The position numbers and the translations under genes were made by a program. Under the pieces are notes generated by a model that had not been told where the DNA came from, made no database searches, and saw only the letters and a program-made list of their open reading frames with translations. A stretch of 64,000 nt of DNA, taken from Burkholderia ubonensis subsp. mesacidophila (GTDB lineage: Bacteria > Pseudomonadota > Gammaproteobacteria > Burkholderiales > Burkholderiaceae). This document shows, in pieces, positions 56,243-64,000 of this stretch; position 1 is the stretch's first letter, and each line of letters starts with the position of its first letter. The stretch lies in NCBI RefSeq assembly GCF_002097715.1, contig NZ_CP020738.1:1426001-1490000 (forward strand), in the 5' to 3' direction.

Positions 56243-56533
56243 TTACTCCCGGATCAGGAACGCTGACCGGTCGCGCCCGACGATCCACGACGGCGCGCGC
56301 CCGCGTCCGCTCCAGGTCGCGCCAGTCACCGGATCGCGGTATTTGGCGCCGACCGTGAACAGTTTCGCTCGGTCGCTGTAGCCTTGTCCGAAGATTTCCC
56401 GCGCGGTCAGCGCATAGCTCGTGACCAGCTGGCGCGTCTGCGTCAGCGCGTCGTTGCGCTCGTTGCGGCGAGCCGCCCTGATTCGCTCATCGAGTTCCGC
56501 AAGCTGGGCTTGTAGTTTCTGAATGGTCTGCAT
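56243..56533 (-). CDS. H-NS-family nucleoid protein
   Basis: A 96-aa H-NS-like protein. The N-terminal coiled coil is MQTIQKLQAQLAELDERIRA, and the C-terminal DNA-binding motif reads YRDPVTGATWSGRGRAPSW, the conserved TWxGRGRxPxW pattern. Such proteins silence AT-rich foreign genes. A palindrome TTTTCC..GGGAAAA lies upstream. It is one of several H-NS-like genes usual in this genus. Confidence 0.9.
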   Translation of the reverse strand: MQTIQKLQAQLAELDERIRAARRNERNDALTQTRQLVTSYALTAREIFGQGYSDRAKLFTVGAKYRDPVTGATWSGRGRAPSWIVGRDRSAFLIRE

Positions 56534-56840
56534 GCGTCGTTATTCCGTCGCTGATATTCGATTATTGATGACGCTTCATGCGGATCCCCGCCCGTCGGCG
56601 TGCCCGGCCAAGGCACGCCAGCCGGCTTGCCGGCGAAACGTTTGCGCGGCGACGATCCGGAAAACGGGATGAGATTAAATATCCGCAAGTAATTTTTCTA
56701 TGGGACTTTTCCGAAATTTCGGGAAAATCGACCGGATTGCCCCGGTCTGACGCAAATTGCTGCAGTGCGGAGAGGGAGATCGACGGGCTGTACGGGCCGG
56801 ATGCCGAGTGGAGCGGGAGGCGCGGCGATGGCGCCCGTGC
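56534..56840. other. Intergenic with AT-rich palindrome
   Basis: The gap contains an AT-rich patch at 56665-56730. TTTTCC-GAAATTTC-GGGAAAA (56707-56727) is a near-perfect palindrome and could serve hns regulation or end the converging-direction transcript of the YigZ gene. No gene was seen. Confidence 0.45.
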
Positions 56841-57428
56841 TCAGAGTTCGGGGAAACCCGAGCGGCCTTGCGTGAGGTCGAACAGGGTGGTGCGCGCGTC
56901 GGCCTCGGCGGTGACCGGCAGGCGGATCACGAGGCGCACGGTCATTCCGTAGGCGCTGTCGGCCAGTTCGTAGCCGGCCTGCTCGATCCAGCGGCGCACG
57001 CGCGCTTCGTCCGGATAGCCGATTTCGATCGCGAGCTGCGTGCGGCGGATGCGTTCGACGCGTTCGGCGTCGAGCAGCGCCGACGCGATTGCATCGGTGT
57101 ACGCGCGCACGAGCCCGCCCGCGCCGAGCTTGACGCCGCCGTAGTAGCGCACGACCGCGCCCAGCACGCCGTCGAGATCATGGTGGCGCAGCACCTCGAG
57201 GATCGGCCTGCCCGCGGTGCCGGACGGCTCGCCGTCGTCCGACATGCCTGACTGGCCGCCGGCGAGCAGCGCCCAGCAGACGTGCGTCGCGGTCGGGTGT
57301 TCGTCGCGCAGGCGCTGCAGCGCCTGCATGGCGGCGTCGCGGTCTTCGACGGGGATGGCGTGCGCGATGAAGCGGCTCTTGCGGATTTCGAGCTCGCGGG
57401 TGTAGGCGGTGGCGAGTGAGTAGGTCAT
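56841..57428 (-). CDS. YigZ/IMPACT-family protein
   Basis: A 195-aa protein from ATG 57428 (MTYSLATAYTRELEIRKSRF). The UPF0029 signature is present: GQSGMSDDGEPSGTAGRPIL and VVRYYGGVKLGAGGLVRAY, followed by a DUF1949-type C-terminal domain. Its biochemical role is poorly known; the family is linked with translation control. It stands alone. Confidence 0.9.
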   Translation of the reverse strand: MTYSLATAYTRELEIRKSRFIAHAIPVEDRDAAMQALQRLRDEHPTATHVCWALLAGGQSGMSDDGEPSGTAGRPILEVLRHHDLDGVLGAVVRYYGGVKLGAGGLVRAYTDAIASALLDAERVERIRRTQLAIEIGYPDEARVRRWIEQAGYELADSAYGMTVRLVIRLPVTAEADARTTLFDLTQGRSGFPEL

Positions 57429-57789
57429 ATCCTGTATGCCGGGAAACCAACGGATGGATTCGGCGGCATGGGTACGGAAGCGTGCGGGCAGCGGGCGCCT
57501 GCACGCGGTGCATCGGTCTAAAAAAAGCAATTTTACCGCGGCGTGCGGCGATGCATTCCATTGCAGCATGCGCAGGCGAACGCCGGGATCGGTGCCTGAT
57601 AGTCGCTCCTGGCATCTTGCCCTGGTCGATGCGAATCCACCCTTGCCGTATGAGTCGATATCGAGCAGGAGGAAACCACGCGGAGTAGTTGCTCATGGCC
57701 CTAAAAACTCGATCGATCCTGGATCTACAATCAGAGCCACGCTTGCCCTATCGTGGCGCCTTTCACGAATACCTGAGAGGATTCCCGCC
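57429..57789. other. Divergent intergenic, no gene seen
   Basis: This gap lies between the YigZ gene and the FMN-binding protein gene. A short open frame crosses it but has no family resemblance. An AT patch at 57518-57535 may be promoter DNA. Confidence 0.45.
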
Positions 57790-58491
57790 GTGACCGTCAC
57801 CGAAACAACGCCGCCTTCCGCGCGCACCCGCATCCGCCGCATCGCCAAGCTCGGCCGATATGACCGCGCGACGCTACACGCGATCGTCGATGCGGCGTAT
57901 ATGTGCCATGTCGCGTTCGCCGACGAACACGGCGTGCACTGCATTCCGACCGCGTGCTGGCGCGATGGCGATCATCTTTACATCCACGGCTCGAACGGCA
58001 GCCGCATGCTGAAGCTGGCGACCGACGGCGCGCAGGTGTGCGTGACGATCACGCATCTGGACGGGCTGGTGCTCGCGCGCGCGGCGTTCGAGCATTCGAT
58101 GAACTATCGCTCGGCCGTGATCTACGGCGCGTTCGAGGTAGTGGCGGGCGAGGCCAAGGCCGCGGCGCTCGATACGTTCTTGGAACGGCTTGCGCCGGGT
58201 CGTTCACATGAGGTGCGCCCGGGCGATGCCAGCGAGCTGGCCGCAACCACCGTGCTGCGCATCGCGCTGGAGGAGGCCGCGTGCAAGGTCCGCTCGGGCG
58301 GACCGGAGGATGACGACGCCGATCTGTCGTTGCCGGTGTGGGCGGGCGTGCTGCCGTTGGCATTGCAACCGATGGCGCCGATCGTCGACGCCGCGCCTAC
58401 GGGGACGCCCGAGTATGTGAAACGGTGGCATGCGCTCGCGGAACAGATGAAACAGCGATGCTCCGTCGATGACGTCGCGTCCGGGTGTTGA
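57790..58491 (+). CDS. Pyridoxamine 5'-phosphate oxidase-like FMN-binding protein
   Basis: A 233-aa split-barrel flavoprotein. I choose GTG 57790 (VTVTETTPPSARTRIRR) with GAGAGGA upstream. The segment RATLHAIVDAAYMCHVAFAD is typical of the family, followed by IPTACWRDGDHLYIHGSNGSR and SVIYGAFEVV-like residues (here YRSAVIYGAFEVVAG). It is probably a cytoplasmic oxidoreductase or haem/flavin-binding protein; the substrate is unknown. Confidence 0.83.
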   Translation: MTVTETTPPSARTRIRRIAKLGRYDRATLHAIVDAAYMCHVAFADEHGVHCIPTACWRDGDHLYIHGSNGSRMLKLATDGAQVCVTITHLDGLVLARAAFEHSMNYRSAVIYGAFEVVAGEAKAAALDTFLERLAPGRSHEVRPGDASELAATTVLRIALEEAACKVRSGGPEDDDADLSLPVWAGVLPLALQPMAPIVDAAPTGTPEYVKRWHALAEQMKQRCSVDDVASGC

Positions 58492-58947
58492 TTGGTCGCA
58501 GCGGCGCATGGAAGAAAATCGTGGAGAAGTGAAGCGGGGCTTAGGTGCGGACGCTCGGCGTTCGCATATGGCAGCGTTCTCGAACAGCAACTCACTTGAT
58601 GAAACACCTGGCCGCGCCCACCGACCATCGTCGAGCGCCCGCGCCTAAGCCGTATTGGGGAAGGAGGGCGCGCGGCAGGCGGTGGTGACTACTCATCCAC
58701 GCACTCCGAACAAACAAAGGGAATCACCACAGATACCGCGCCATTGAAGAATACCTGTTGAAACCTTCTTGACCAATCGGACGAGACTGAAAATACGGGC
58801 GGAAAAAAGAGCGAGGGGGCGCTGCCCAACGGAAAACGAGCGTGAATCTGCGGGTTTCCATCGGGCAAGCGCAACGCATAACGATCGGGGCCGACCGTCC
58901 TGCGCCGGGCGGCGGCCCGCACGCAGGAACGGCCGGCTGTGCGCCGC
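58492..58947. other. Convergent intergenic, no gene seen
   Basis: The gap separates two convergent genes. An AT-richer stretch occupies 58690-58800. Apart from a hairpin near the right end (listed separately) nothing was recognised. Confidence 0.45.
58891..58936 (-). terminator. Long imperfect hairpin after the aldo/keto reductase gene
   Basis: CCGACCGTCCTGCGCCGGGC and an almost complementary right arm ending GGCCGG fold into an imperfect stem of about 20 bp, 12 bp after the reductase stop on the minus strand. No U run follows. Confidence 0.45.
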
Positions 58948-59928
58948 CTACTCGTGCCCCGCAACCGCGTGCGGCACGTACGGCGTTTCGAGCGTGGCGA
59001 TCTCTTCGGCGCTCAGTTCGAGCGACAGCGCCGCGACTGCGTCGTCGAGATGCTGGGCCTTCGATGCCCCGATGATCGGCGCGGTCACGCCGGACTTCTG
59101 GAGCAGCCACGCGAGCGCCACCTGCGCGCGCGGCACGTTGCGCGCACGCGCGATCGTCGCGACGGCTTCGACGATCGCGCGATCGTTGTCGGCGTACGCT
59201 TCGTAAAGCGTCTTGCCGTAGACATCGCTCTGCAGCCGCTCGCTCGACGCATCCCAGTCGCGTGTGAGCCGGCCGCGCGCGAGCGGGCTCCACGGCAGCA
59301 CCGCGATGCCCTGGTCCGCGCACAGCGGCAGCATCTCGCGCTCTTCCTCGCGATACAGCAGGTTCAGGTGATCCTGCATGCTGACGAACTGCGTCCAGCC
59401 GTTCAGCTTCGACGTGTAGAGCGCCTTGCTGAACTGCCACGCGTGCATCGACGACGCGCCGATATAGCGCGCCTTGCCGGCCTTCACGACGTCGTGCAGC
59501 GCCTCGAGCGTTTCCTCGATCGGCGTGTGGTAGTCCCAGCGGTGGATCTGGTAGAGATCGACGTAATCGGTGCCGAGACGCTTGAGGCTATGGTCGATCT
59601 CGGTGAGGATGGCCTTGCGCGACAGGCCCGCGCCGTTCGGGCCGGGGCGCATGCGGTGGAATACCTTGGTCGCGATCACGACGTCGTCGCGTTTCGCGAA
59701 GTCGCGCAGCGCACGGCCGACGATCTCTTCGGACGTGCCGTCCGAATACATGTTGGCGGTGTCGAAGAAGTTGATGCCGGCGTCGAGCGCCTGGCGGATG
59801 AACGGACGGCTCGCGGCTTCGTCGAGCGTCCACGGATGCGTGCCGCGTTCGGGCACGCCGTAAGTCATGCAGCCGAGACACAGACGCGAAACCTGCAGCC
59901 CTGTGGAACCGAGCCTGACATATTCCAT
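58948..59928 (-). CDS. Aldo/keto reductase
   Basis: A 326-aa AKR of the YajO/Tas-like group. Catalytic residues appear as D and Y in FFDTANMYSDGTSEE, K in VVIATKVFH and H in YQIHRWD. The C-terminal NADPH-binding part reads IIGASKAQHLDDAV. I start at ATG 59928 (MEYVRLGSTGLQVSRLC). The substrate is unknown. It lies 101 bp downstream of the GH3 gene on the same strand. Confidence 0.9.
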   Translation of the reverse strand: MEYVRLGSTGLQVSRLCLGCMTYGVPERGTHPWTLDEAASRPFIRQALDAGINFFDTANMYSDGTSEEIVGRALRDFAKRDDVVIATKVFHRMRPGPNGAGLSRKAILTEIDHSLKRLGTDYVDLYQIHRWDYHTPIEETLEALHDVVKAGKARYIGASSMHAWQFSKALYTSKLNGWTQFVSMQDHLNLLYREEEREMLPLCADQGIAVLPWSPLARGRLTRDWDASSERLQSDVYGKTLYEAYADNDRAIVEAVATIARARNVPRAQVALAWLLQKSGVTAPIIGASKAQHLDDAVAALSLELSAEEIATLETPYVPHAVAGHE

Positions 59929-60029
59929 TGCTGATGCTCCTTGCGATTTTCCGGATGGACGTTCGCCGCGCGCCCACGCGCGGCGAACCCTCGCAAGTGT
60001 ATTACCGCGCGCGAAAATGCGTCGGGCGC

Positions 60030-62231
60030 TCAGCTCCCTTGCAGTCGGATGTCGCGCGACGATGTCCCGACGAACACCGTCCCGCCCGGCACGTAGCGCC
60101 AGCCGTTGCGCGACGCGTCCCACACGCTCTGCATCCGCGGCGGGACGGTGATGCGCACGCGCCGCGCTTCGCCCGGGTTCAGGTCGATCTTCTCCCAGCC
60201 GACCAGGCGGCGCGGCGGCTCGTCCTTGTACGGCACGCCGAGATAGACCTGCGGCACGTCCGCGCCGGCCACGGGCCCGTCGTTGCGCACGGTGAACGAC
60301 ACGCCGAGCGAGCCGTCGCGCTGCCGCGACACGGACAGCCCCGAGTACGAGAAGTGCGTGTACGACAGGCCATAGCCGAACTCGAACATCGGCTTGATGT
60401 TGTTGGCGTCGTACCAGCGATAGCCCATGTTCAGCCGTTCCGCGTAAACAGGATCGTTGTCGAACGCGCCGCCCGCTTTCCAGGTCGGCGAGTCCTGGTC
60501 GCGTGCGGGGAACGTGACGGGCAGCCTGCCGGACGGGTTGACCTTGCCGAACAGCACGTTCGCGATCGCGCTGCCGCCGCCTTCGCCCGGATACCACGCC
60601 TCGACGATCGCGGCGACGCGGTCTTTCCACGGCATCAGCACCGGATTGCCGCTCTGGACCACGACTACCGTATGCGGATTCGCGCGCGCGACGGCGTCGA
60701 CGAGCGCGTCCTGGTTCGACGGATTCGCGAGGGCGAGGCTCTGCAGGTCGCCGAAGTCCTCGCCGGCCGGCTGCGCGACCACGACGATCGCGACGTCGGA
60801 GCGGGCCGCGAGCGCGGCCGCCTGGTCGATCTCCTGCTGCGTGTAGGCGCGGAAGGGCGCTTGCTGGTCGCTGTTGCCCGCGAACGTGACCTGCGCGGCG
60901 GGCGCGAGCGCACGAATCGCCGCGACGATCGGCACGTCGACCTTCAGCCATGGGTTGCGCCACCAGCTGCAGCCGGCCGACGCGCCGAACGCGAGGCCGC
61001 CGCAGCCCGCGAACGAACCCGTGACCGGGTTGCGCGTGTTACCGGAGCCGCCTCCCGACAGCACGGCCGCATCGGCATGGCCGCCGATCACCGCGATCCG
61101 CGCGAGCGCGGCGGCGGCGAGCGGCAACTGATTGCCGTCGTTCTTCAGCAGGACGATCGACCGCTCGGCGGCCCCCTGCGCGAACCGGCCGGCGGCCGCG
61201 AAGTCGATCGCGCCGCCGCCCTTGGGCGGATCGTCCATCACGCCGGTGCGGATCATCACGAACAGCTTGCGCCGCACCATGTCGTCGAGGCGTGCCGTCG
61301 ACACCGAGCCATTCGCGATCGCCTGCTTGACCGCCGCCGGCGTGAGGTACACGCTCGGGCCGACGTCTTCCTCTTCGTCGAGCCCCGCGTTGACCGCCTT
61401 CGCGGTGCTGTGCGTCGCGCCCCAGTCGGACTGCACTTGTCCTTCGAAGCCCCACTCATTCTTCAGCACGTCGTTCAACAGATGCGCGTTCTCGCACGCA
61501 TAGTCGCCGTTCAGCCGGTTGTAGCTGCACATCACGCTGCCGGGCCGCGCGCGTTTCGCGGCGATCTCGAACGGCAGCAGATAGAGCTCGCGCAGCGTGC
61601 GCTCGTCGATCTGACTGTTGCCGCCCATCCGGCCGTGTTCCTGCTCGTTGCCGGCGTAATGCTTGATGGTCGCGATGACCTTGTGCCGCTGCGTGGCGAG
61701 CGTGCGTTCGGCGAGCAGCTCGCCGGCGAGCAGCGGGTCCTCGCCGAGATACTCGAACAGCCGGCCGCCGCGCGGCTCGCGCGCAAGGTTGGTGCCACCG
61801 CCGAGGCCCATCCCGAATCCTTGCGCGCGCAATTGGATCGCAACCTGCGCGCCGTAGTCGTAGGCGAGGCGGCGATCCCAGCTCGCGGCGACGGCGAGCG
61901 TCGCCGGGAACGTCGTGCTTGCCTGCGACGTGCTGCCCGAGCCCGTCGCCGAATCGACCATGTTCAGGTCGGGGATGCCGAGGCGCGGCACGCCCTGGAT
62001 GTAGCCGGCGCCGCCGCCGGGCACCTTCGACATCTCGTATTGCGAATGAATGAAGCGGAGTTTCTCGTCGAGCGTCATTTTGCGCACGAGCGCGTCCGCG
62101 CGCCGGTGCGCGGCGCTCGACGTGAACGAGTCGACGCTGTCGGACGCGTTGCCGAAATCGGCCGCGCCGGCACAGGCGCTGCCGCAGAAAGCCACCGCCA
62201 GTGCGGCGGCTGACCAGAAAGTTGCCCCCAT
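60030..62231 (-). CDS. GH3 beta-glucosidase, exported
   Basis: A 733-aa family 3 glycoside hydrolase with signal peptide (ALAVAFCGSACAGAAD). The GH3 N-terminal barrel shows KHYAGNEQEHGR and the nucleophile aspartate in VQSDWGATHS. The C-terminal sandwich begins ERSIVLLKNDG and the last 130 residues are the fibronectin III-like domain (FGYGLSYTHF). It likely releases glucose or xylose from oligosaccharides in the periplasm. Paired cysteines in FAGCGGLAFGASAGCSWW may form a disulfide. Confidence 0.9.
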   Translation of the reverse strand: MGATFWSAAALAVAFCGSACAGAADFGNASDSVDSFTSSAAHRRADALVRKMTLDEKLRFIHSQYEMSKVPGGGAGYIQGVPRLGIPDLNMVDSATGSGSTSQASTTFPATLAVAASWDRRLAYDYGAQVAIQLRAQGFGMGLGGGTNLAREPRGGRLFEYLGEDPLLAGELLAERTLATQRHKVIATIKHYAGNEQEHGRMGGNSQIDERTLRELYLLPFEIAAKRARPGSVMCSYNRLNGDYACENAHLLNDVLKNEWGFEGQVQSDWGATHSTAKAVNAGLDEEEDVGPSVYLTPAAVKQAIANGSVSTARLDDMVRRKLFVMIRTGVMDDPPKGGGAIDFAAAGRFAQGAAERSIVLLKNDGNQLPLAAAALARIAVIGGHADAAVLSGGGSGNTRNPVTGSFAGCGGLAFGASAGCSWWRNPWLKVDVPIVAAIRALAPAAQVTFAGNSDQQAPFRAYTQQEIDQAAALAARSDVAIVVVAQPAGEDFGDLQSLALANPSNQDALVDAVARANPHTVVVVQSGNPVLMPWKDRVAAIVEAWYPGEGGGSAIANVLFGKVNPSGRLPVTFPARDQDSPTWKAGGAFDNDPVYAERLNMGYRWYDANNIKPMFEFGYGLSYTHFSYSGLSVSRQRDGSLGVSFTVRNDGPVAGADVPQVYLGVPYKDEPPRRLVGWEKIDLNPGEARRVRITVPPRMQSVWDASRNGWRYVPGGTVFVGTSSRDIRLQGS

Positions 62232-62463
62232 GTTGCTGTCTCCATGATCGTGATGCCGGTTGTTCGGGTGAGGTCACGAGCTGCGCGCGTCCGGTGGAAT
62301 CGCACCGGGTGCTTCCGGCCGGCGATGCAGGGTGGCTTCCGTGTCGGCATGCCGGGCCGGGCAGGGGATCGGAACGGCCGGTTAGGCACGGCCGGTTAGG
62401 CACGATCGGTCGCGTGTCGCCGGATCGGGTGTAGCGATCCTCTGCAGCGACCAATGGTATGAA

Positions 62464-62498
62464 TGTAGTTTGACTACAGCATCGGTGTTTATACCGAT
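62464..62498. promoter_or_regulatory. Two adjacent palindromes upstream of the GH3 gene
   Basis: TGTAGTTTGACTACA (62464-62478) is a perfect 6-3-6 palindrome and ATCGGTGTTTATACCGAT (62481-62498) a perfect 6-6-6 one, separated by two bases in an AT-richer patch. They lie about 235 bp before the GH3 start. The first resembles GntR-type sites, the second is LacI-like. The remainder of 62232-62600 shows nothing else. Confidence 0.5.
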
Positions 62499-62600
62499 AC
62501 GTCCGATTTTTTGCGTGGCTGCCGTGCGCAGCAACGAAGAAGCAGTCAACGTTCCCGGTAGGGCGTCGCGCGCGACGTAAGAAGTACCGGCGCGAACGGC

Positions 62601-62796
62601 ATGCGGCTGGCGTTGCGACTCGCGCGCGAACCGCGCCTTCTCGATCGGGAATCGTATGGGGCAGCCGACATCGCCGCGACGATCGCGCGCGTGATGGACG
62701 ACGCCGGGCTGCGCGCACGGCATCGAGGATGCGCGCAGCTTCAGCTGGCGGGCGTCCGCTCACGCGCTGCTCGGAATCGTGCTCCGCAGCGAATGA
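62601..62796 (+). pseudogene. Possible glycosyltransferase 3' relic
   Basis: The first frame reads ADIAATIARVMDDAGLRAR, like the C-terminal helix of family 1/4 glycosyltransferases. A shift of frame after that gives IEDARSFSWRASAHALLGI and a stop at 62796, the pattern that normally follows. No upstream catalytic part is visible. The call rests on resemblance only. Confidence 0.35.
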
Positions 62797-62910
62797 ACGC
62801 CGTCCGGCGTTGAAGTGTCCGGCGGCGCGTCGCAACGCAGGACGCATCCAGATTCATTGGCAGTCCATGACAATGAAATCGGAAACCGGCGCGGACGATG
62901 CGCACGGCCG

Positions 62911-63084
62911 TCAGCCCGGCGACGCTGATGCGTCGGCATGCGGTGCGCCGGGAGCAGCCTCCTTCGGCTGCGCATCCGGCGCGACGGTGACGCTTGACGG
63001 CTGGATGGCGTGCTGGATCGTCGGCACGACCATCGTCGGAAAGAGGGCTGCGAGCGCGACCCAGATGATGACGCCGAAAACCAT
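62911..63084 (-). CDS. Small single-span membrane protein, hypothetical
   Basis: A 57-aa protein (MVFGVIIWVALAALFPTMVV). One hydrophobic helix spans residues 2-20, followed by a Pro/Ala-rich tail (APDAQPKEAAPGAPHADAS). GGGAGG-like bases lie just before the ATG at 63084 on the minus strand (GGCAGCC). The function is unknown. Confidence 0.5.
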   Translation of the reverse strand: MVFGVIIWVALAALFPTMVVPTIQHAIQPSSVTVAPDAQPKEAAPGAPHADASASPG

Positions 63085-63367
63085 GGCTGCCTCCCGCGTG
63101 TCGAGCAAAGGGCACGCACAAAGAAGGCACGCGCACTCGTCCGCACGAATCGCGCGTGCGATATGTCCTAATCGTCCCACTCTACGGCGCAGTTTTATGC
63201 AGGGGATTGATCGACCTCAAGCCGCCGTGCGTCAGACGATTGCGCTTCGCCTGTCATCGGGTTGACGATAGACGGTCAGACTTCCGTCAAACGGGGTTCC
63301 TACACTCGCAGGGTCAACGGCGCGCGAGCGTGACGATGAAACTCGCGCGTCGACACCGGAGCCGACG

Positions 63368-63631
63368 ATGGCATGCAACGATGAGGACGAACGCGAGCTG
63401 CGGCATGTCGCGGCGATGATCGACGAGCTGTCGCGCGTCGACGTCCGCGAGCGGTCCGGCACGACCACGGTGCTGCACCCCGCGTATTGGCGCACGCGCC
63501 TCGACGCGATCCGCGAGCGGCTGCATGCGGGCGGCCGTGCGGCGACGCTGGCGCAGACGCTGTGCGAGCGTCTCGACGAACTTGAACGAAAGCAATGGCG
63601 CGACGGTCCGAACAGAAGGCGCAAACGTTAG
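63368..63631 (+). CDS. Hypothetical small acidic/basic helical protein
   Basis: An 87-aa soluble protein (MACNDEDERELRHVAAMI). It is largely helical, with acidic residues first and a basic C-terminal tail (GPNRRRKR) that could bind nucleic acid. HPAYWRTRLDAIRERL is the most conserved-looking part. The family is not recognised. Confidence 0.55.
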   Translation: MACNDEDERELRHVAAMIDELSRVDVRERSGTTTVLHPAYWRTRLDAIRERLHAGGRAATLAQTLCERLDELERKQWRDGPNRRRKR

Positions 63632-63855
63632 CGTGCGCGGTGCGGTCCGCATGCATGGCGCACGATACGCATTGCGCTTATCGAACGCGGGATGCGAGGC
63701 CGGTCTCGACAAGCACATCGTCGGCCAATCCGGTGTTGTGGAAAGCACTCACTGTTCCGCGGAAATCATTCACGTCAAACTGCGCAGCACGGTTCGCGTC
63801 GTGACTTTCGTGCCAGAAGGCACGGCGCGCCATTCGTCACGAGGAGCTCGTCAAG

Positions 63856-64000
63856 ATGCTGACCCCGCACGAATTTTCCACGCTGCTGCTGGTCGCTCAC
63901 GCGCCGCAGCATGTCGATTGCTTCAGTCCCGATTTCGACGCGCTCGTCGCGCAGTCGTTTGTCGAACTCGTTTCCGATACGCCGGGCGAAGCGCCGCATC
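63856..64000 (+). CDS. Hypothetical protein, truncated by window end
   Basis: An open frame from ATG 63856 (MLTPHEFSTLLLVAHAPQHV) that runs off the window after 48 codons. No signal peptide is seen. Its family cannot be judged from this fragment, though the frame has genus-like codon use. Confidence 0.5.
   Translation, partial: MLTPHEFSTLLLVAHAPQHVDCFSPDFDALVAQSFVELVSDTPGEAPH

Noticed and set aside
57416..57688. A 90-residue protein upstream of the FMN-binding gene
   Set aside because: No ribosome site or family resemblance, atypical composition, overlaps the YigZ promoter region.

Overview
The window is high-GC, gene-dense DNA that looks like a secondary replicon of a Burkholderia cepacia-complex type organism. 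I infer this from the protein families and codon use, not from a marker gene: hydroxyproline catabolism, protocatechuate dioxygenase with a PcaQ regulator, a glutathione-type peptide importer, an Lhr-type helicase, MocR, HxlR and RpiR regulators, and H-NS. No rRNA, tRNA or CRISPR array was seen.

Layout. 1-4.7 kb: trans-4-hydroxy-L-proline catabolism. An lhpC-like deaminase is divergent from epimerase and three-subunit dehydrogenase genes, with a perfect 16-bp inverted repeat between them. 4.8-6.1 kb: a BigR-type ArsR repressor with a two-part YeeE/YedE sulfur transporter. 6.1-8.4 kb: a DUF2917 protein, a MocR regulator, and a small protein behind a LexA-like box. 8.5-11.4 kb: a dihaem peroxidase and a lipoprotein phosphoesterase. 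11.8-15.0 kb: an unknown lower-GC protein, a methyltransferase, a hydrolase and a small membrane protein. 15.5-24.9 kb: one long operon, rpiR-iaaA-gsiABCD-dmpA-like-dppA, for peptide uptake and cleavage. 25.3-29.9 kb: pcaHG and pcaQ, separated by about 2.2 kb that holds a cysteine hydrolase, an HTH regulator and a 7-bp minisatellite, and that is flanked by two copies of the same PcaQ-like site. 30.0-32.0 kb: a toxin-antitoxin pair and a frameshifted permease. 32.2-39.2 kb: Lhr helicase, a membrane hydrolase and gamma-glutamyltransferase. 39.4-42.2 kb: an MFS pump and dehalogenase-like hydrolase divergent from an HxlR regulator, with three 17-bp operators. 42.2-45.3 kb: a tolC fragment, then a YfaP/TPR protein and a polysaccharide deacetylase.

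45.4-53.7 kb is the most notable region. It holds a tolC-like gene divergent from two small double-glycine leader peptides, a C39 peptidase-ABC exporter, an LpxL-like acyltransferase with an altered active-site motif, an HlyD-type adaptor, and an OmpW-like barrel with a long N-terminal extension. Together they look like a complete two-peptide type I secretion (class II microcin/bacteriocin-like) system that may include peptide or lipid acylation. Function is inferred from architecture only.

53.8-64 kb: PPK2, an IS110-family element inserted downstream of an H-NS-like gene, a YigZ protein, an FMN-binding protein, an aldo/keto reductase, a GH3 glucosidase, a possible glycosyltransferase relic and small hypothetical genes.
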